From NCBI GenBank assembly GCA_024362935.1, contig JANCRA010000040.1, positions 992,001 to 1,056,000 on the forward strand: 64,000 nt of DNA, written 5' to 3'. The notes beneath the pieces were generated by a model, which saw nothing but the letters and a program-made list of their open reading frames with translations, made no database searches and was not told the origin of the DNA. The translations under genes and the position numbers were made by a program. Shown here piece by piece: positions 46,553-59,322 of the stretch (within the stretch, counting starts at the first letter, position 1; each line of letters starts with the position of its first letter). The DNA comes from Setophaga petechia (lineage: Eukaryota > Chordata > Aves > Passeriformes > Parulidae).

Positions 46553-49500
46553 CTTCCTGTATTCAGCTGCTCATAATTAAGGGCTTACTAGAGACCAGTG
46601 TTTTGCTGAAAAGTCTCCTTTTTTACATTTCTGTATGTGTATGTGGGTATCATGTCTATAGGAATTCGTCTTCCTTTGAATGATGAGTTGCATTGTGTCA
46701 CTCAAGCCATGCAGCCTTTCCAATGTAAAACAGAGCAACACATGGTGTAAATTATTTTTTTGCCAGCTTCATGGCCTTGGATTAATCCTGGAGCACACAT
46801 CCATCAAGGCACAAGATTAACCATACCTCCTGGAGAAGCACAAGGGGCCCTCATTATAGGGACTCATTCGTGCATCAGGTGCTCTATTTTTAAGCTCCTC
46901 TGCTGCAATGAGCCAAGGCTGAGGGACAAGTCTAAGGATTTCCTTGACTTTAGACAATGATGTTGCACTTCAGTGATGTTTCTCCAATGCAAGGAATGAC
47001 TCACTCTAGGTTGCAAATTAGACTTTAGGGCATGTAGCATAGTTGTAGCCATATTGAAAACACAGTCTTTCTGGTCAGAGTTTTCTCAAAAAGTTGAACT
47101 AGCAAAATCAGCCAGCTGAGCTTTTTTCAATGGCAGTACCTTTCATCAGCACAGTTCTATCATTGGACCTTTTTCTGCTGCTTCCAGTCTTTCTCAGCCT
47201 TTATGGACCCACCATCTTATATGCCTCACATCTTCTTGTTGCTTTTTGGCCTTGCTACACAGGTGTGATTATTTTCACAGCCACATTTAAGTCCATATCT
47301 TCTTCCAGTCTTTTGGAAAATCTTGGTCTTTCTTTGCCTGCTGTCAGAACTGCCTTGATCCAAGCTCCCTAACTAGCCATGGACATTTTCACTGCATGTT
47401 GCTAAATCAGTTTAACTTCTGCCTGCTCAGTACACAACAGCCAGGCCGAACTACACAGTGGCTTTTACAGAGAGACAGACAGACATACAAACAGAGGTCA
47501 GGGCCACAGGTGTCCATAATAATGAACCTCACAGACTGAACTGCAGCAGACACAAAAGCAGAGCAGGCATCATATATCCACAGTCTGGGCTTCAGGGGTA
47601 TTTTTAGGGCATCTATTGATGAAGTGGGAGCCAAATTTTTGTGTGTAATTGAAATTATATGGATGTGATGGCAGAACCCAAACCTGACAAAAAGTGATTG
47701 TCAGTGAGAGGAGGTAACTTTAAAAAATTACTCAAACTGCTTTATTTGTCATCTGTATTATTAACACAGTACGTGTTTTTTCAAAGAAAAGCCAAGGTGA
47801 AATTGAAAAATTACTTGAAAGGGATAATAGAAATTGTAAGAAATAGGGCTGGAAAAGGATCTCAAATGCCATTTACAACCACTTTCACAATTTGTGGCAA
47901 ACAGCAGGACAGAGGCCATCTTCAAAAGTTTTTCAAGAATAGCACAAAATTCTTCATAGTTTCCTGCAGGACTTGAATCCTCCTTACCTCCTATGTATGG
48001 GGCTGCATGAGGCATACAGACCCACATCACCCCCAAAACAAATCAGCTATGCATGCAAATTTTAAGGAGAATGTGAGACACATAAAGTTGATGTACCTGC
48101 ATTTGTAATTTATGTACATACACGCATTTCAAATTAGCTCTGTAGCTGCATACACATTGTTTAATCTAGCCCATCTTTTTCTCAAGTGATTTTTAAAGGA
48201 AACAACTAGAAATGGCCATTTATAACATGTAAGGATGTGGTTTCACAATGCCAGGTGGTGTACCAGCAAAGGAACCTGGTTTCCTGAAGCAGTTGATGGG
48301 ATGATCCCACAAGAGCTCTGTCAGCAGGAGGAAAGGCAGCACACCACGGCTTGGGGATACAAAAAATACCCAGTGTAAAGGAAGGAAAATGTTTGAGGCC
48401 AAATTTTTTGCAAGATGAAACTCTCGTGGGGTTTAAAAGGTATGGCAAAAATTTGTGCAATTGTGCAATCGAACCAAGAAGTAAATCTGGAGAAACACCT
48501 TAAGAGCAGAGAGGAGGTCCAGCTTCCTTTATCTGTATTTTCTAATTCAAATACAAGAGAACTGCATACAGCAGGGAAATACAGTCCTATGGGCTGTGAG
48601 TCATCATGATCGTATTTGGCACAAATTTTAACATTATATTTCTATTGAAAATAACCAGGAGAAGTTAGGAGTAACACATGTAACAAAATCAAAGAAAAAA
48701 AACTATCTTTTATCAAAGAAGCAGGAAATTGAAGCTTTATGTCTCCTGAACCAAGCCAGCACAATGGTGGGCACCATTCAACAATGTTGCAGCTTCCTAT
48801 TTTAGTGTCTCACTGAGGCACTGGAAGAGCTAAGCACAAGCATGCATTTAAGCAAAATCAAAGGCTAACTTCCATTACTTTCTTCCTTCTGTAACCAATT
48901 TCATATCAAGCAGGTAATCTTGCTAACTCATTGCTTGTTGCTTTAATTTCAAGCCTGCCTAGGTCTTGAAAAAGCAATTCAGTAAATCTGACAGGCAAAA
49001 ACCCCATGCTTTCCCAGAAAACTTTTCTCAAAAGCACTGATAAAGTTAAAACCTGCTGGAGGGGCTGCAACCCGAAATACAAGCATGAATCCCAGAAAAT
49101 CAGCTGTGCTTCCCATCATTCTGCAAAGGACCCGGATACACTTAAGACCTTCTCAACTGGCATGGATCACTTAAACATGATCAACAGGCAGGCATTTAAG
49201 AGGCAATCCATACCCATGAACAAAACTGGTACTAGAAAAACTATCACAAAATGTAAAGCACAATTTTTACCCTCAATTTGCAACATGTACTCATCCAACT
49301 AGGTGGATTCTTATTCTCAAATACATGACAGATTTTGAGTAATAATTATTTTAATTGCTTTTAAAAGATATTTACACTTTTAAAGAAACATGATTTTTCA
49401 GCATAATTAGCTACTGATTTCAAGAAACTGAGGATGTATTTACCAGCAAGCTGCAGTGATATCAAACAGAAAGCTATTTGTTTCATCCCATACTTATACT

Positions 49501-50077
49501 GTTTTGGCAATCATCACCAGGACCTCTTTCTGGTGCCTGGAGTAGCATTTGTTGACAAGGCATGTCCCAAAATCTGAACTTTACTTTCTCAGCCTGTATT
49601 TGTGTGGAGAAACCTGTCATTTTGAACTCTACTGCAATCACCATTGCATACCAGCAGCATAAACCTTTCTCAAACACAGAACACAAGCATCCTTTTTAAC
49701 CAGACATGATGCCTTTCATGAAAGGAGCATCTTTCAGAGCTGATGCTTGACCAGACCTTGTACCACTGCTTACACAAAGTCACTGAAGCAAGTCATCAAA
49801 TATGACAGACTCCTCGGAGTGGTGATAAAGCCCACTCACTCAGTTAACCAAGGGTTAACCACTCCCATCTGACTCAACCTTCTGAGTGCCTTTTGATGTT
49901 ATCATTTGTGCTTTTGGCACTTGCAACCAGTTGAGTGGCATTAGAGACAGCACCTCTAAAAATTAGTTTTTCCCAAGCAATCCTGATCCCAGCACAGACC
50001 AGACGAACTTTGGTCATTTCTCATTCTATATACTTCCACCAGAATAAAAGGCAAAAAATTCTACCTGACTTCTAAGT
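46553..50077. other. Unique DNA without recognised gene
   Basis: Short frames up to 98 codons (49006-49302 plus), none recognised. A perfect octamer ATGCAAAT lies at 48053-48060. A minus-strand donor GGAG|GTAAGG lies at 47987-47983. Paired GTTAACC words (49848-49864) resemble HNF1 half-sites. None of these alone supports a function. Confidence 0.5.
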
Positions 50078-50466
50078 AGAAAGGCTGAGAGAATCAGGCT
50101 TGTTTAGCCTGGAAAAGAGTGTCCTAACTGGAACCTTTCAACACCTAGGGAGCCTACAAGAAAGACACTATTTACAAAAGCAAGAAGTGTCAGGACAAGG
50201 GGGGATGGTTTTAAACTGAAAGAGAGTAGTTTTAGATTACATGGTAGGAAGAAATTATTTACTATGAGGGTGGTGAGGCACTGGCACAGATTGCCGAGAG
50301 AGGCTATGGATGCCATATCCCTGGAAGTGTACAATTCCAGGCAGGATGAGGCTCTCAGCCACCTGGTCTATTGGAAGGTGTCTCTGACCACACCAGGGGG
50401 ATGAAACTAGACAATCTTTAAGGTTCCTTCCAAACTAAACCAAACCTAACCAAACCAAACCAAACC
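50078..50466 (+). mobile_element. CR1 LINE fragment with AAACC-type tail
   Basis: On the plus strand: GCTGAGAGAATCAGGCTTGT, CTGGAAAAGAG, then GTCAGGACAAGGGGGGATGG, GGTGGTGAGGCACTGGCACA, and the 3' end ACTAGACAATCTTTAAGG followed by an (AACCA)n tail. It covers the C-terminal end of ORF2 with in-frame stops. The 76-codon minus frame 50104-50334 is antisense to it and not a gene. The (AACCA)n tail at about 50432-50466 replaces the usual ATTCTATG units. Confidence 0.93.
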
Positions 50467-53400
50467 ACTCTAATTCTCTTCTGAGCTGGTTTGAGTTCAG
50501 CCTGTCTCCTGTCTGGCAGCAAGCATATGGTCCCAGATCCACTTTGTAACTAGAGTTGTCCTCCCCTGGCTTCACTGATTTACAGCAACACTGCCTGCAC
50601 CTTCCAGAGCAATACTGGTTGCCAGGCAGCACTCCCTCTTTGCTCCTGACACATGGATACTTATCTTCTTTTTAGGCCTAAAATGAGTGAAATAGCTCTG
50701 TCCTACTCTGAGTGCCAGCTATGAAACCTGTGGGTTTATTTGGGTGAATTTTCACAGTGTCAGTTACACATACAGAAGAAGAAAGAAATCCACGAAACAA
50801 GGTTTTCCTACATGCTGAGACTCTCTTGACAATCTCAATAGGGTTAATCTAAAAGGAGGCCACTTTTTGTCAAGAGTAGGGCTGAGAAGGACAATGAACC
50901 CTCTGCTATCAATCTGGTAGTATTTCTCATAAAAAAACCCCAAAACCACCTGCCATCATCTGGGCATCTTCATGATGTGTTAAGGCTGCAACATGCTCTC
51001 TCAGACAGAGCCTAGAGATGCCAAGTTTGCCTTTGGAAAGCAGCTTACCTTAATAAAGTGGTGTGATTTTCCTTGGTCTTGGCACTCAGAAAGCATACTG
51101 GGCAAGCGTAAAGCCTGTGGAGATGATTCTCTAGTGTTTGCATGAGACTTTTCTAATTTCTTTTTTTTTTCATGCCTTTTTTTTTTGTTGCTACCAGCTG
51201 CTTCGTATTCTGCCACTTGCTACAGTAGAAGGCTGTTCCATCTTGATAGGATCCAGTTCAGTGCATAGACATCATAAAATTGGAGCCGCAAACTGGTTCA
51301 TTTTTCCAGTTTACAGATTTTGTTCAAAAACCCAGCAGCAAGTCCTGAGGCACAGTGTGCCAGCACCAGAGACTGAATGATGCAGAGGTGATTTCTGGAA
51401 CATCTCTTCCATTTATAATTAAATTCCAAAAATATTTTTATGACTTCCTTCTTTTCCTTCTGCTGTGATCCATAAACAGAATAGACATTCAAGCTGAAAA
51501 TTGCTGAAAGATTCTTACTCATTCTCATGAAAAACAAAGTTTTGAGCTTTCCTGGCCTAGTGATGCTACTTTTGTATTCATATTAGTGATTTTTCAAAGA
51601 AAAATGCCTGTTGGAATTTTGTTCAGACTCACATAGGAGTAGAAAAATTAGAAATCCCACCCATTCAGGACCCCCATTGAGAATGAATTTGAAAATAAAT
51701 CGGGAAAAAAATCCAGGAGATCTATATTATGGTCAGATTGATAAATATGGAAAAAACATGTAATATCTGCAGGCAGTGAAACTGAGGTAGCCTGGTCTCC
51801 TATGGATCTATGCCTGACAGATGTACTCTTGGTGCCTTAATAACATTTGAGTTCATGTTGTGGCCCTTATCCCAGGGATATTAACAGCATCTCTCTCATC
51901 AATCCACCCTCTGTTATATTAGAACTTGTCAAAAAATAATCTCCTTGGGACTATTGCTAAATGTGATTGAAATTGCACAAGCCAAAAAAACCCAGGGGAA
52001 GAGAGTGACAGATAGATGCACAGAGAATATGAGCACATAAGCCCTGTTTCAAAATGAAAGCAGACTAAAAGCTGGTGTAGTTGTATTCAAAGTGGTATCC
52101 TGCTAATTTAAATCTATCAGTGAACACTTCCAAGTGCACCAAAAAGCGCCAAAAGAACAGGTTGTTTGCTTATAAAGGGAACGCCTTAACCATTTAACTA
52201 TCACTTTTGTCGACTGATGGGGAAATGCAGCGTTACGTGGGCAATCAGACTGGAAGTTCACAAACACTCTCTGCAGATATAAAATATGCAGGAGCATGAA
52301 AGAGTGTAAAAAATTTAAATCAAAGGAACCAGCTCCTATCTGGATTGAATAAATGAAGGATCATTGAAAAATGACAGGGTTTGTGGGAAAACAGTAGTTA
52401 GAGAGTATGCTTACACATATGCTTGTAAGCTTATATACACTTCTGCTTACAAATAGCGCCAGGAATGTTCTCAAGCACTGGAAATCAGTCCTTCAGACTG
52501 CTAACTTGTCACAGAGTCCCTGACACCACACATCTCAGGCCAAGTACCTTCTTCCAGCCGTGGATTAGATGTTAGCCTGGATCAAAGGCCAACAGACAGC
52601 TTGGTGGCAGCCTCCCAGTTTTATAAGGTTTAAAAAGAAAAAAGTTTAATAGTCTGGAGACAGCCCAGCACGACAGAGCAGTACTCCTCCAGCTGATCTT
52701 ACCAGCCAGTGTTGAGGGAAGGATGCCACATACTCTGCACTGAAGCCCAGTGCCAGACCAAAGCCTGCTGATGCTGTGGGGAAATGTGAGTACCACACGT
52801 TGATGCCAGCACCACTGCAGATCATCTGACTTTGTGAAAGATATCAAGCAGCTTGGAAAAGCACCTGGAGAGGAAGAAATGGGAAATAAGTATCCATATA
52901 ATTTCCACACCCCACCCCAGATCTAGCTCCAACAATCTTTACCAGCACAGCCCAAGAGAAAAATCAGACATCCCCTTGGTAGCAGCCCAAACTACATCAA
53001 GCTCATCTTGTCCCTTGGAGGCCTCCCCAGCTTTGTGCCCTGACATTCTGCAATTGCCTCTTAAGCCTAAATAAACTCTAAGACAGGGCTGACTAACAGC
53101 CTCAACACTGGAGAACACCACCATGGAAAGCAGATTCAAGCTGTTATACTCAATTTTTTTTCTTTTTCTTTTTTTTAATGGGCAGAATTTTGGGAAATAG
53201 GAAAGTACAAACACACCTAGCACTGATGCAAGCTCTACTTCCAAATCTGCTTCCCTACTTCTTGCTCTTCTCCTGTAGGAAAATCCCAAACTCCAGATCC
53301 CTTCCCAGACACTAAAAGTATCTTCCAAACCACAGAGAACTGCAATAACCACATCATGGAGCTAGTATTGTCACTACCTTTGCAGACAAGACAATATGAA

Positions 53401-54500
53401 GTTCAGAAATGTGTATCTACCTCATCACTGAGCCACCAGCTTTGGCAACTCACCAAGTGAATGTCCCTTTTTGAAAGTGAGAATTTTAACAAACTTGTGC
53501 ACCCACTCTGTGGTCTGAGATGTGAGGGATAAAATTCAGATCAAAATTAAGATGTACAAATTTCAATAAATACTTGTAGGTGCAGATTATACCCAATTCA
53601 AGCAGTGAGGTGATGGGGCTCTGCCCAATCAACATGCCTGTCCAAGCACGGACTAAATCTCATCTCCTCTCCTATACAGGTTCTCTTTCCTTGAGGTGAC
53701 TCCAGCCTCCCAGAATCAATTCTCTCTTCTGTTCTCTGCCTGCCATGACATCATTCCATCTCTTCTCCTGTGGAATGCAGGACTGTATTCCTGACTGCAC
53801 TGCAATGCAGGACTATATTCCTGACTGTACCTTCCTTGTTATTTGTCCCAGTCCATCCCAAGTTGCCATCTCAGTGCTCCCAGTCTAAGGTCTCTCACTG
53901 CCTATGCTAATCTACCCTATAGGTCTCACAGAAGAATGGGATATATTAATACATGCTGCCTTGCCCATCCAATAATCCTTCTCATACGAGCATTTATTTT
54001 CAGTCTTTGCCCTCAGTGGGGTGAAGCTTCACAGACATTAACTCATCTGGACATTACAGGTAATTTCTAGAGAAAAGCATAAGCTACACATTTATAAAAA
54101 AAGTCACCTGCTCTTTTTAATTGAATGATGAAGCTATCAGGAATGAAAGGAAAGGCTTCCAGCACCACTTTCATGTTAAAAAAGTAACTAGCACAGTAAG
54201 TGAGGGGAGCATGATAAGCAAGGACTATGTGCTTGAGTAGTGATGGGGAAGTCTTAATCCTTTGCTGAAGGCATTTAAACTGAAGGACTAAATTGCTTCC
54301 ATGTTAATTTTGATGTTACCCTGTAATATCCCTGAGTGCTCTTTGGTGAAGCTCTAATACCTTTGCAAAAGTTAATGTTTTATATCCGATTAACTCAAAT
54401 GGGTAAGATATGTTATAATGATGGCATGTATTTAAGAAAGACAGGGAAATTAATGGTATGGGCATAACTCCCCTCTACTGTTTTAGATGGAAAACGCGTG
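50467..54500. other. Unique DNA without recognised gene
   Basis: Holds a 137-codon minus frame (52939-53352) and a 112-codon minus frame (52572-52910), neither recognised. A minus-strand donor ATTAAG|GTAAGC at 51050-51046 follows a fair acceptor 49 bases upstream. T-rich tracts lie at 51160-51190. A tandem duplication at 53771-53830 is listed separately. Confidence 0.5.
53771..53830. repeat. Tandem duplication of a 30-bp unit
   Basis: Two adjacent 30-base copies (53771-53800 and 53801-53830) share the core AATGCAGGACTRTATTCCTG and differ at three positions. It is a clean two-copy duplication. Confidence 0.95.
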
Positions 54501-54635
54501 AGACAAGGACTCTCCTGTTCTAATGCTGGCTCAGGTACAGGAAGCCCTCACCAATTCACTTAAACCCTGTTCTCAGTTTCCCAAATGACATACGAAGGGA
54601 GTATTTATCCTTGAGAGATTATAACTAACTCCCAT
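54501..54635 (+). mobile_element. MIR-type SINE relic
   Basis: In order: GACTCTCCTGTTCTAATGCT, GGCTCAGGTACAGG, CAATTCACTTAAACCCTGT, TCTCAGTTTCCCAAATGA, then ATCCTTGAGAGATTATAA. This is the order of the MIR/CORE-SINE body ('GGCTCTG', 'CAAGTCACTTAACC', 'CTCAGTTTCC', 'AATGGGGATAATA'). MIR inserted before the split of amniotes, so heavy decay is expected. Confidence 0.6.
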
Positions 54636-56437
54636 CTTTTGAAGATAGAAATCTTAACATGCGTGCAGTATACTATTATGTGTACAAAAGCAACGACAGG
54701 AAAAAAAATTATTTTTGAAACAGACTTTTGCATCAAATGTTATATACTGTGCAAACCAAGCAAGCTAGAAATTGTTGTTTTCTCACAGTATTGAATGCTA
54801 TGTTGATTCTTTGAAAACACTGCCTGAATTGATTTTTTAAAATATATTTTTGTTGTTTGCATCTCTTTTTCAGACAGTCCTTTTCTTACCTAAAACAAGG
54901 TCTTCATAGCTTTTGTTGGTATATTTCACTCTGTCTTTTGAACCATGGTTCTGTGAAAGGAAATGGCAATCCCTACTACTTTTAGTTTCATGATGAAATG
55001 ATAACTTTTCTTCATTCCAAGAGGAATACTTTATTGTGATCTACAAAAGCCAAATTAAAAGAAAAAACACAGAAAATTATTTAAATTATTTCAAGTGATG
55101 AGGAGTACAAAATAACAAATGACTAAAAGAGGCAAAAGTGTTGAAGCAGGCATTTTTTTCTACATTAAATCTCACCGCAAAAACATGTTTGAATTAATTA
55201 AGAGGATGCTGAAATCTCCCATCCCTCTCAAACTGCTGCAGATGATGCTTGGAAAGGAGTACTTCCATGCTACACTTGAAATGCTATGTTTTTTCTAGCT
55301 TTCTAAAAGCAATATACAACAGAAATCCAGACTCCTAGGACTCACTGATTTCCAGGAGGCACAGAAAGGCCCTGTTTTGGTCTAATTTCTTCTAGGAGAA
55401 GCAAAATCTGGTTTTCTAAATTTTTTAGGCATGCTTGATGAGAAGTCATTCTTTCTCTTTGATATAACTGCAGTTTATCTATAGAGCCAATGCTATCATA
55501 CACCTACTGCATAATACTCCAGAGGTGGCTTCACATGTGTGGTGAAGAGGATGATCCCCATCTACAGCTCATAAAGAGTTTTATATAAATGTCCATTACC
55601 ATGTAATGGTAACAGCCAACAGTTTTATTAGGCAATATAAAAATATATTAGGGATATAAACTGTAATGCCTCAGGACAGAAGCCAATCAATGGCTCTCGA
55701 GTTAACCAGAAGAAACTTTCTGTTTGCAAGTTATTCTCTCATCATCTGTTAGGCTGTTTTTTGCCTCCATCTGAAAAACTTCAGGAAACAGTCATGATCA
55801 GTGGCAGGTTGTTGAATCCTAATGGGGTCTCATTGGGTCCAGTCTAGAAAATCCCCATATGTCACAATGCATAATTGAAGTGTGACACTTCGCTTTATCA
55901 AATGAGTGATCTCCAGTGAAGACAAACCCAGTAATTCTCACATGAAATTCATGCTTGATAAAACAAATATATAAAATTTTTTCTCAACTTTTTATTAGTT
56001 TAGTTCGGGACATTTCCCTGCTATGTTCAAGCTCGTCAAGCAGCAGATGAAATGACAGTAAGCTCCTGCATTTCAGATGGTGTTATTCATCATAACAGTA
56101 TGATTAATCCTGCAGTCCAGAGAGACACGGTCTCAGCTTTTGCCTTGGGATTCCAGGAAAATCTGTTGGGATTTCTTTATATCACAACACTGCATTACCA
56201 ATCTTTATGATACACACAACCCAAAAAATTGCCTCCAGCTTTCCAAATCACCCGATGAGCTCTCCTCTTGAAGGCCAGGCCTCAAGTGCCTAAAATACTC
56301 CTGTCAGGTTTTACTTTGTTCTAGGGTTTTAATGTATCTCTCACAGAAGCATCATTTCCCAGGTGGCCCAACATATGTCCCTCAAGCTCCCTTCTTTTTC
56401 ATTTTCCCCAGCTCTCTCCTAATTGGATCTCTTAATC
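54636..56437. other. Unique DNA without recognised gene
   Basis: No frame of note. A weak CR1 relic is listed at 55497-55565. A minus-strand donor TTTTAG|GTAAGA lies near 54889-54885. Otherwise nothing is seen. Confidence 0.5.
55497..55565 (-). mobile_element. Possible old CR1 internal fragment
   Basis: GCATAATACTCCAGAGGTGG, CTTCACATGTGTGGTGAAG, AGGATGATCCCCATCT follows, in order, the CR1 ORF2 stretch whose reverse complement reads 'CAGTACTCCAGGTGGGGTCTCACCAGAG', 'GAGTAGAGGGG', 'ATCCCCTCCCT'. The match is gapped and short. Confidence 0.4.
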
Positions 56438-56595
56438 CTCCTCTCCTCTCCTCTCCTCTCCTCTCCTCTCCTCTCCTCTCCTCTCCTCTCCTCTCCTCTC
56501 CTCTCCTCTCCTCTCCTCTCCTCTCCTCTCCTCTCCTCTCCTCTCCTCTCCTCTCCTCTCCTCTCCTCTCCTCTCCTCTCCTCTCCTCTCCTCTC
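56438..56595. repeat. (CTCTC)n microsatellite, 31 perfect units
   Basis: Thirty-one uninterrupted CTCTC pentamers (56441-56595) with three matching bases before them. The plus strand is pure pyrimidine and the minus strand pure purine for the whole length. The long frames here (Ser-Pro-Leu-Leu-type on plus, Arg-Gly-Glu-Glu-type on minus) are products of the repeat, not genes. Confidence 0.98.
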
Positions 56596-59065
56596 TCTCC
56601 CTTCTCTTGTCCCAAGACTGATGTTAACTTTGTCCTTGCTGCTTCTCCCTAGAGTGCAGTTAATCCCAGCAGCTAATTGACATGTATGAAATAAAAGTAA
56701 CTTGACAACCTTATTGTGTGACTGTCACACACCCTAATGGCTCCAGAAGTTTGTGGAATATATGGAGCAACTGCAGAGCGGAATAAAGACATTAAAAAGG
56801 CTTCAAATTTTGCTACTAGAAAGATAATTTTTCTTTGCAATAAAATACATTCTTTAATTGAGTTTACTGAGTTATTTTGTAAGGTAGCCTCCTAAATATA
56901 GCAAGGAAGCTCATGCTGCTTTCAGGAAATGGCTTTCCCACAGGTTGCTACCTCTTCCACGAGACAGAAATAGCCATAACCTCATCAAACAACTCGCTCA
57001 GATTGTAACACCTTTCTGTCTAAAAAAAGCTTTGTGAGGGAACAGGATGGGATCTCTTTATGGTAGGATAAGAGTGTTGGATTCTGTTGTCTTTTTATGG
57101 GTGGTTGGGTGAAGTATATTTGGATGGGGGAAAGTGAAGAGCATCTGATTTGTGTGGGTTGTGATGCAGAACCTTTTGTACCACTGCATTTAGTATTGAT
57201 TTGGCCAGGTTGGTCACACTGAAGATCATAGCCAATTTTACCACTGAGGACTGAAAGCAAGGTGACATCACTCAAGGGCCCAATCTGCAGTAGGTGCAAG
57301 TAACAAAAGTCAAACACACTGAGGGTTTCCCTATTTCACATCTCAATGGATCCTCTGCTTTCTGTGCTTGCATACTGGTTTGCTGAGACAAGGCTTTGTT
57401 CAGTCATACTGTGCCTTACTGCCTCTGTCAGGCAGTCTGCTCCCAAAACTTCTGAATCCCTGCTTAGAAGGACAGGGATCTATAAAATATTAAATTCCTG
57501 TAAGAGTTATAAAAACATGTTGCAAGAAAGGAGAAAAAGATTGAAAGAGACTTACTAGATACCAAAGAATTCGTTCTACAAAGAGATACTATCACTTCTC
57601 TAAAGTGGAAAAGATCTCAATTTGCATCTTAATAGAAGCCAGAGAATCCATTTCTGCCCTTGTGCCCCCGGGGTAAGAGTTGAAACTATGATTCAGTTTC
57701 CCAGATGGAAGGAAGTGATACAGCTTCCCGATTTTCAGCGGGTATTAAACAGCCAACAATTAACCCGGTCCCTTTCCAGTAGTTGCAAACTGCCCTCCAA
57801 AACTTGCATCATCTGTAACTAGGCACAATTAAACATCTTCAGCCCTTGTACTTGCTTTAGATCTTCCCTTAACCCCCAGAGAGTAACTAACCTTCTGGGT
57901 GTATGATGAGCAGCAACCTTTGCAGCTGTCTCCAGAAAACTGGGAAAATGGTACCAGTAAAAACCAGAATCCTTCCCAAGCTGGATCATCTTACGTCTCA
58001 GGTCTGCTGGGGACTTTGAGGAGCTGTGAGGCAGCAGCATGCAGTAGCCAGCAGCAGTTAAAACACAGTGATATCTCAAGATGACAATGCCATATTTGTC
58101 TTGATTGATTTTTATCACATTTTATCCTTCAATTTCCAATGTTCTTTTGTAATTCCAGTGTAATTCCGGTCTCTAGTTTCCTCTTTGTGTCCTGTTATAC
58201 AGTTGACTATTCTTACCTGTCTTTACTGAAGTCATCCAGCACTGGAATATTGGATGTGCTTATTAGACCAGCCTTTATCTGTTTTCCCCCCCTCTTTTCT
58301 ATCATCTCTTTTCTCCTTGCTTTCCATCATTTCTGTTTGTTATCTCCCTGAGTGCAAACACCAGGGACTGTGGTTCAGGAATGATTCAGCTGGAAGCAGA
58401 GGGCAGAGAGCAGCATGCAAAGCCAGCACTGGAATTACAAAATGCACCTGACAACCCATCATTAATGTGGCCACCAAAAGAGGGGGAGTAACAATGTAAT
58501 CAAACAGGACTCAAATTCACATCTCATACTCTACCCATTACTAAGAAGGTTTTTAGGAATGACAAGTTTTTAATCCTGTAACTCTATTATGAGCTGATGC
58601 CAACAGCAGAAACAGGAGCTGCGATACAAGTTAAGCTAGGATTGCTTGGCATGGCAACTGAAAGCCATCTCACCTGATGTGAGATGACAGCTATGGCACA
58701 GATAAGCTGGCATTTGTAAATATATACTTTCTAGATTTTTTTTAAACCAGGTACCATGAAAGCATACAACAGCAAAAGAACCTGTGAACTCAAATAAACA
58801 TGATCATTACCTCCTGCTGAACTGTTATGCACAGCCAAGCAATTCCTTCTGCTCACTTAAAACTAAGGGTTTGCTAAGTCTGTGTTATTCCTCCTCTTTA
58901 TTTTCAGCAGCTCAGTGTACAGCTGGTAAAATTTTTCTCTGGTTAGAAGCTTGATTTATAAAGTCTCTAGTCCTAAAACAGGAAATGACTATTTCATCCC
59001 CACAAATTTAGGAGGATTTTTTTTTGCTTTTATGTTCCACAAAATCTGTTTTTATTTCCTATAAA
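56596..59065. other. Unique DNA without recognised gene
   Basis: A 110-codon minus frame (56985-57317) and others up to 99 codons are unrecognised. A minus-strand consensus donor AGACAG|GTAAGA lies at 58216-58212. A possible MIR 3' scrap (GGACTCAAATTCACATCTCA, near 58507) is too short to call. Confidence 0.5.
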
Positions 59066-59138
59066 GGGTCCAGTCCAACTGCCATCAAAATCTGTAGAAA
59101 TTCCCCTGACTTCAGCCAGGCTTGGCTCATGCCCTAAG
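59066..59138. repeat. Ancient interspersed repeat fragment (CCATTGAAGTCAATGG type)
   Basis: GGGTCCAGTCCAACTGCCAT, then AATTCCCCTGACTTCAGCCA, then GGCTTGGCTCATGCCC resembles a widespread old amniote repeat ('CAATCCTGCTCCCATTGAAG', then 'CCCATTGACTTCAGTGGG'). I recognise the motif but cannot name the family with certainty; a MITE-like palindromic element is likely. Confidence 0.4.
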
Positions 59139-59230
59139 GCACTGCTACAGAAAGAGACAACACCTAATGAAATCATGTGTGCAAAGAATCAGGGAATCCC
59201 ATACTAAATCCCCACCCCACAAACAGCCAT

Positions 59231-59322
59231 GCCTAAGCTTAAATGCGCATTAACATGGAAGTAAAAAAGCCATTCATGTCTATCAAGTTAAGCACATGTT
59301 TAAATGTTTACTGGAGTCAGTT
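59231..59322. repeat. Ancient interspersed repeat fragment (TTAAGCACATGCTTAA type)
   Basis: GCCATTCATGTCTATCAAGT, then TTAAGCACATGTTTAAATGT, TTACTGGAGTCAG resembles the old amniote palindromic repeat with 'AAGTTAAGCACATGCTTAAG' and 'TTTGCTGGATCAGG'. Decay is strong; the family name is uncertain. Confidence 0.4.

Noticed and set aside
50104..50334. 76-codon minus frame
   Set aside because: Antisense to the plus-strand CR1 copy.
56332..56680. Frames of 77-106 codons with Ser-Pro-Leu-Leu or Arg-Gly-Glu-Glu repeats
   Set aside because: They are translations of the CTCTC microsatellite, which has no stop codon in any frame.
58500..58550. GGACTCAAATTCACATCTCA as a MIR 3' scrap
   Set aside because: Fits the MIR pattern around 'GGACTCGAACCCAGGTCTC' but is too short and isolated to be told from chance.
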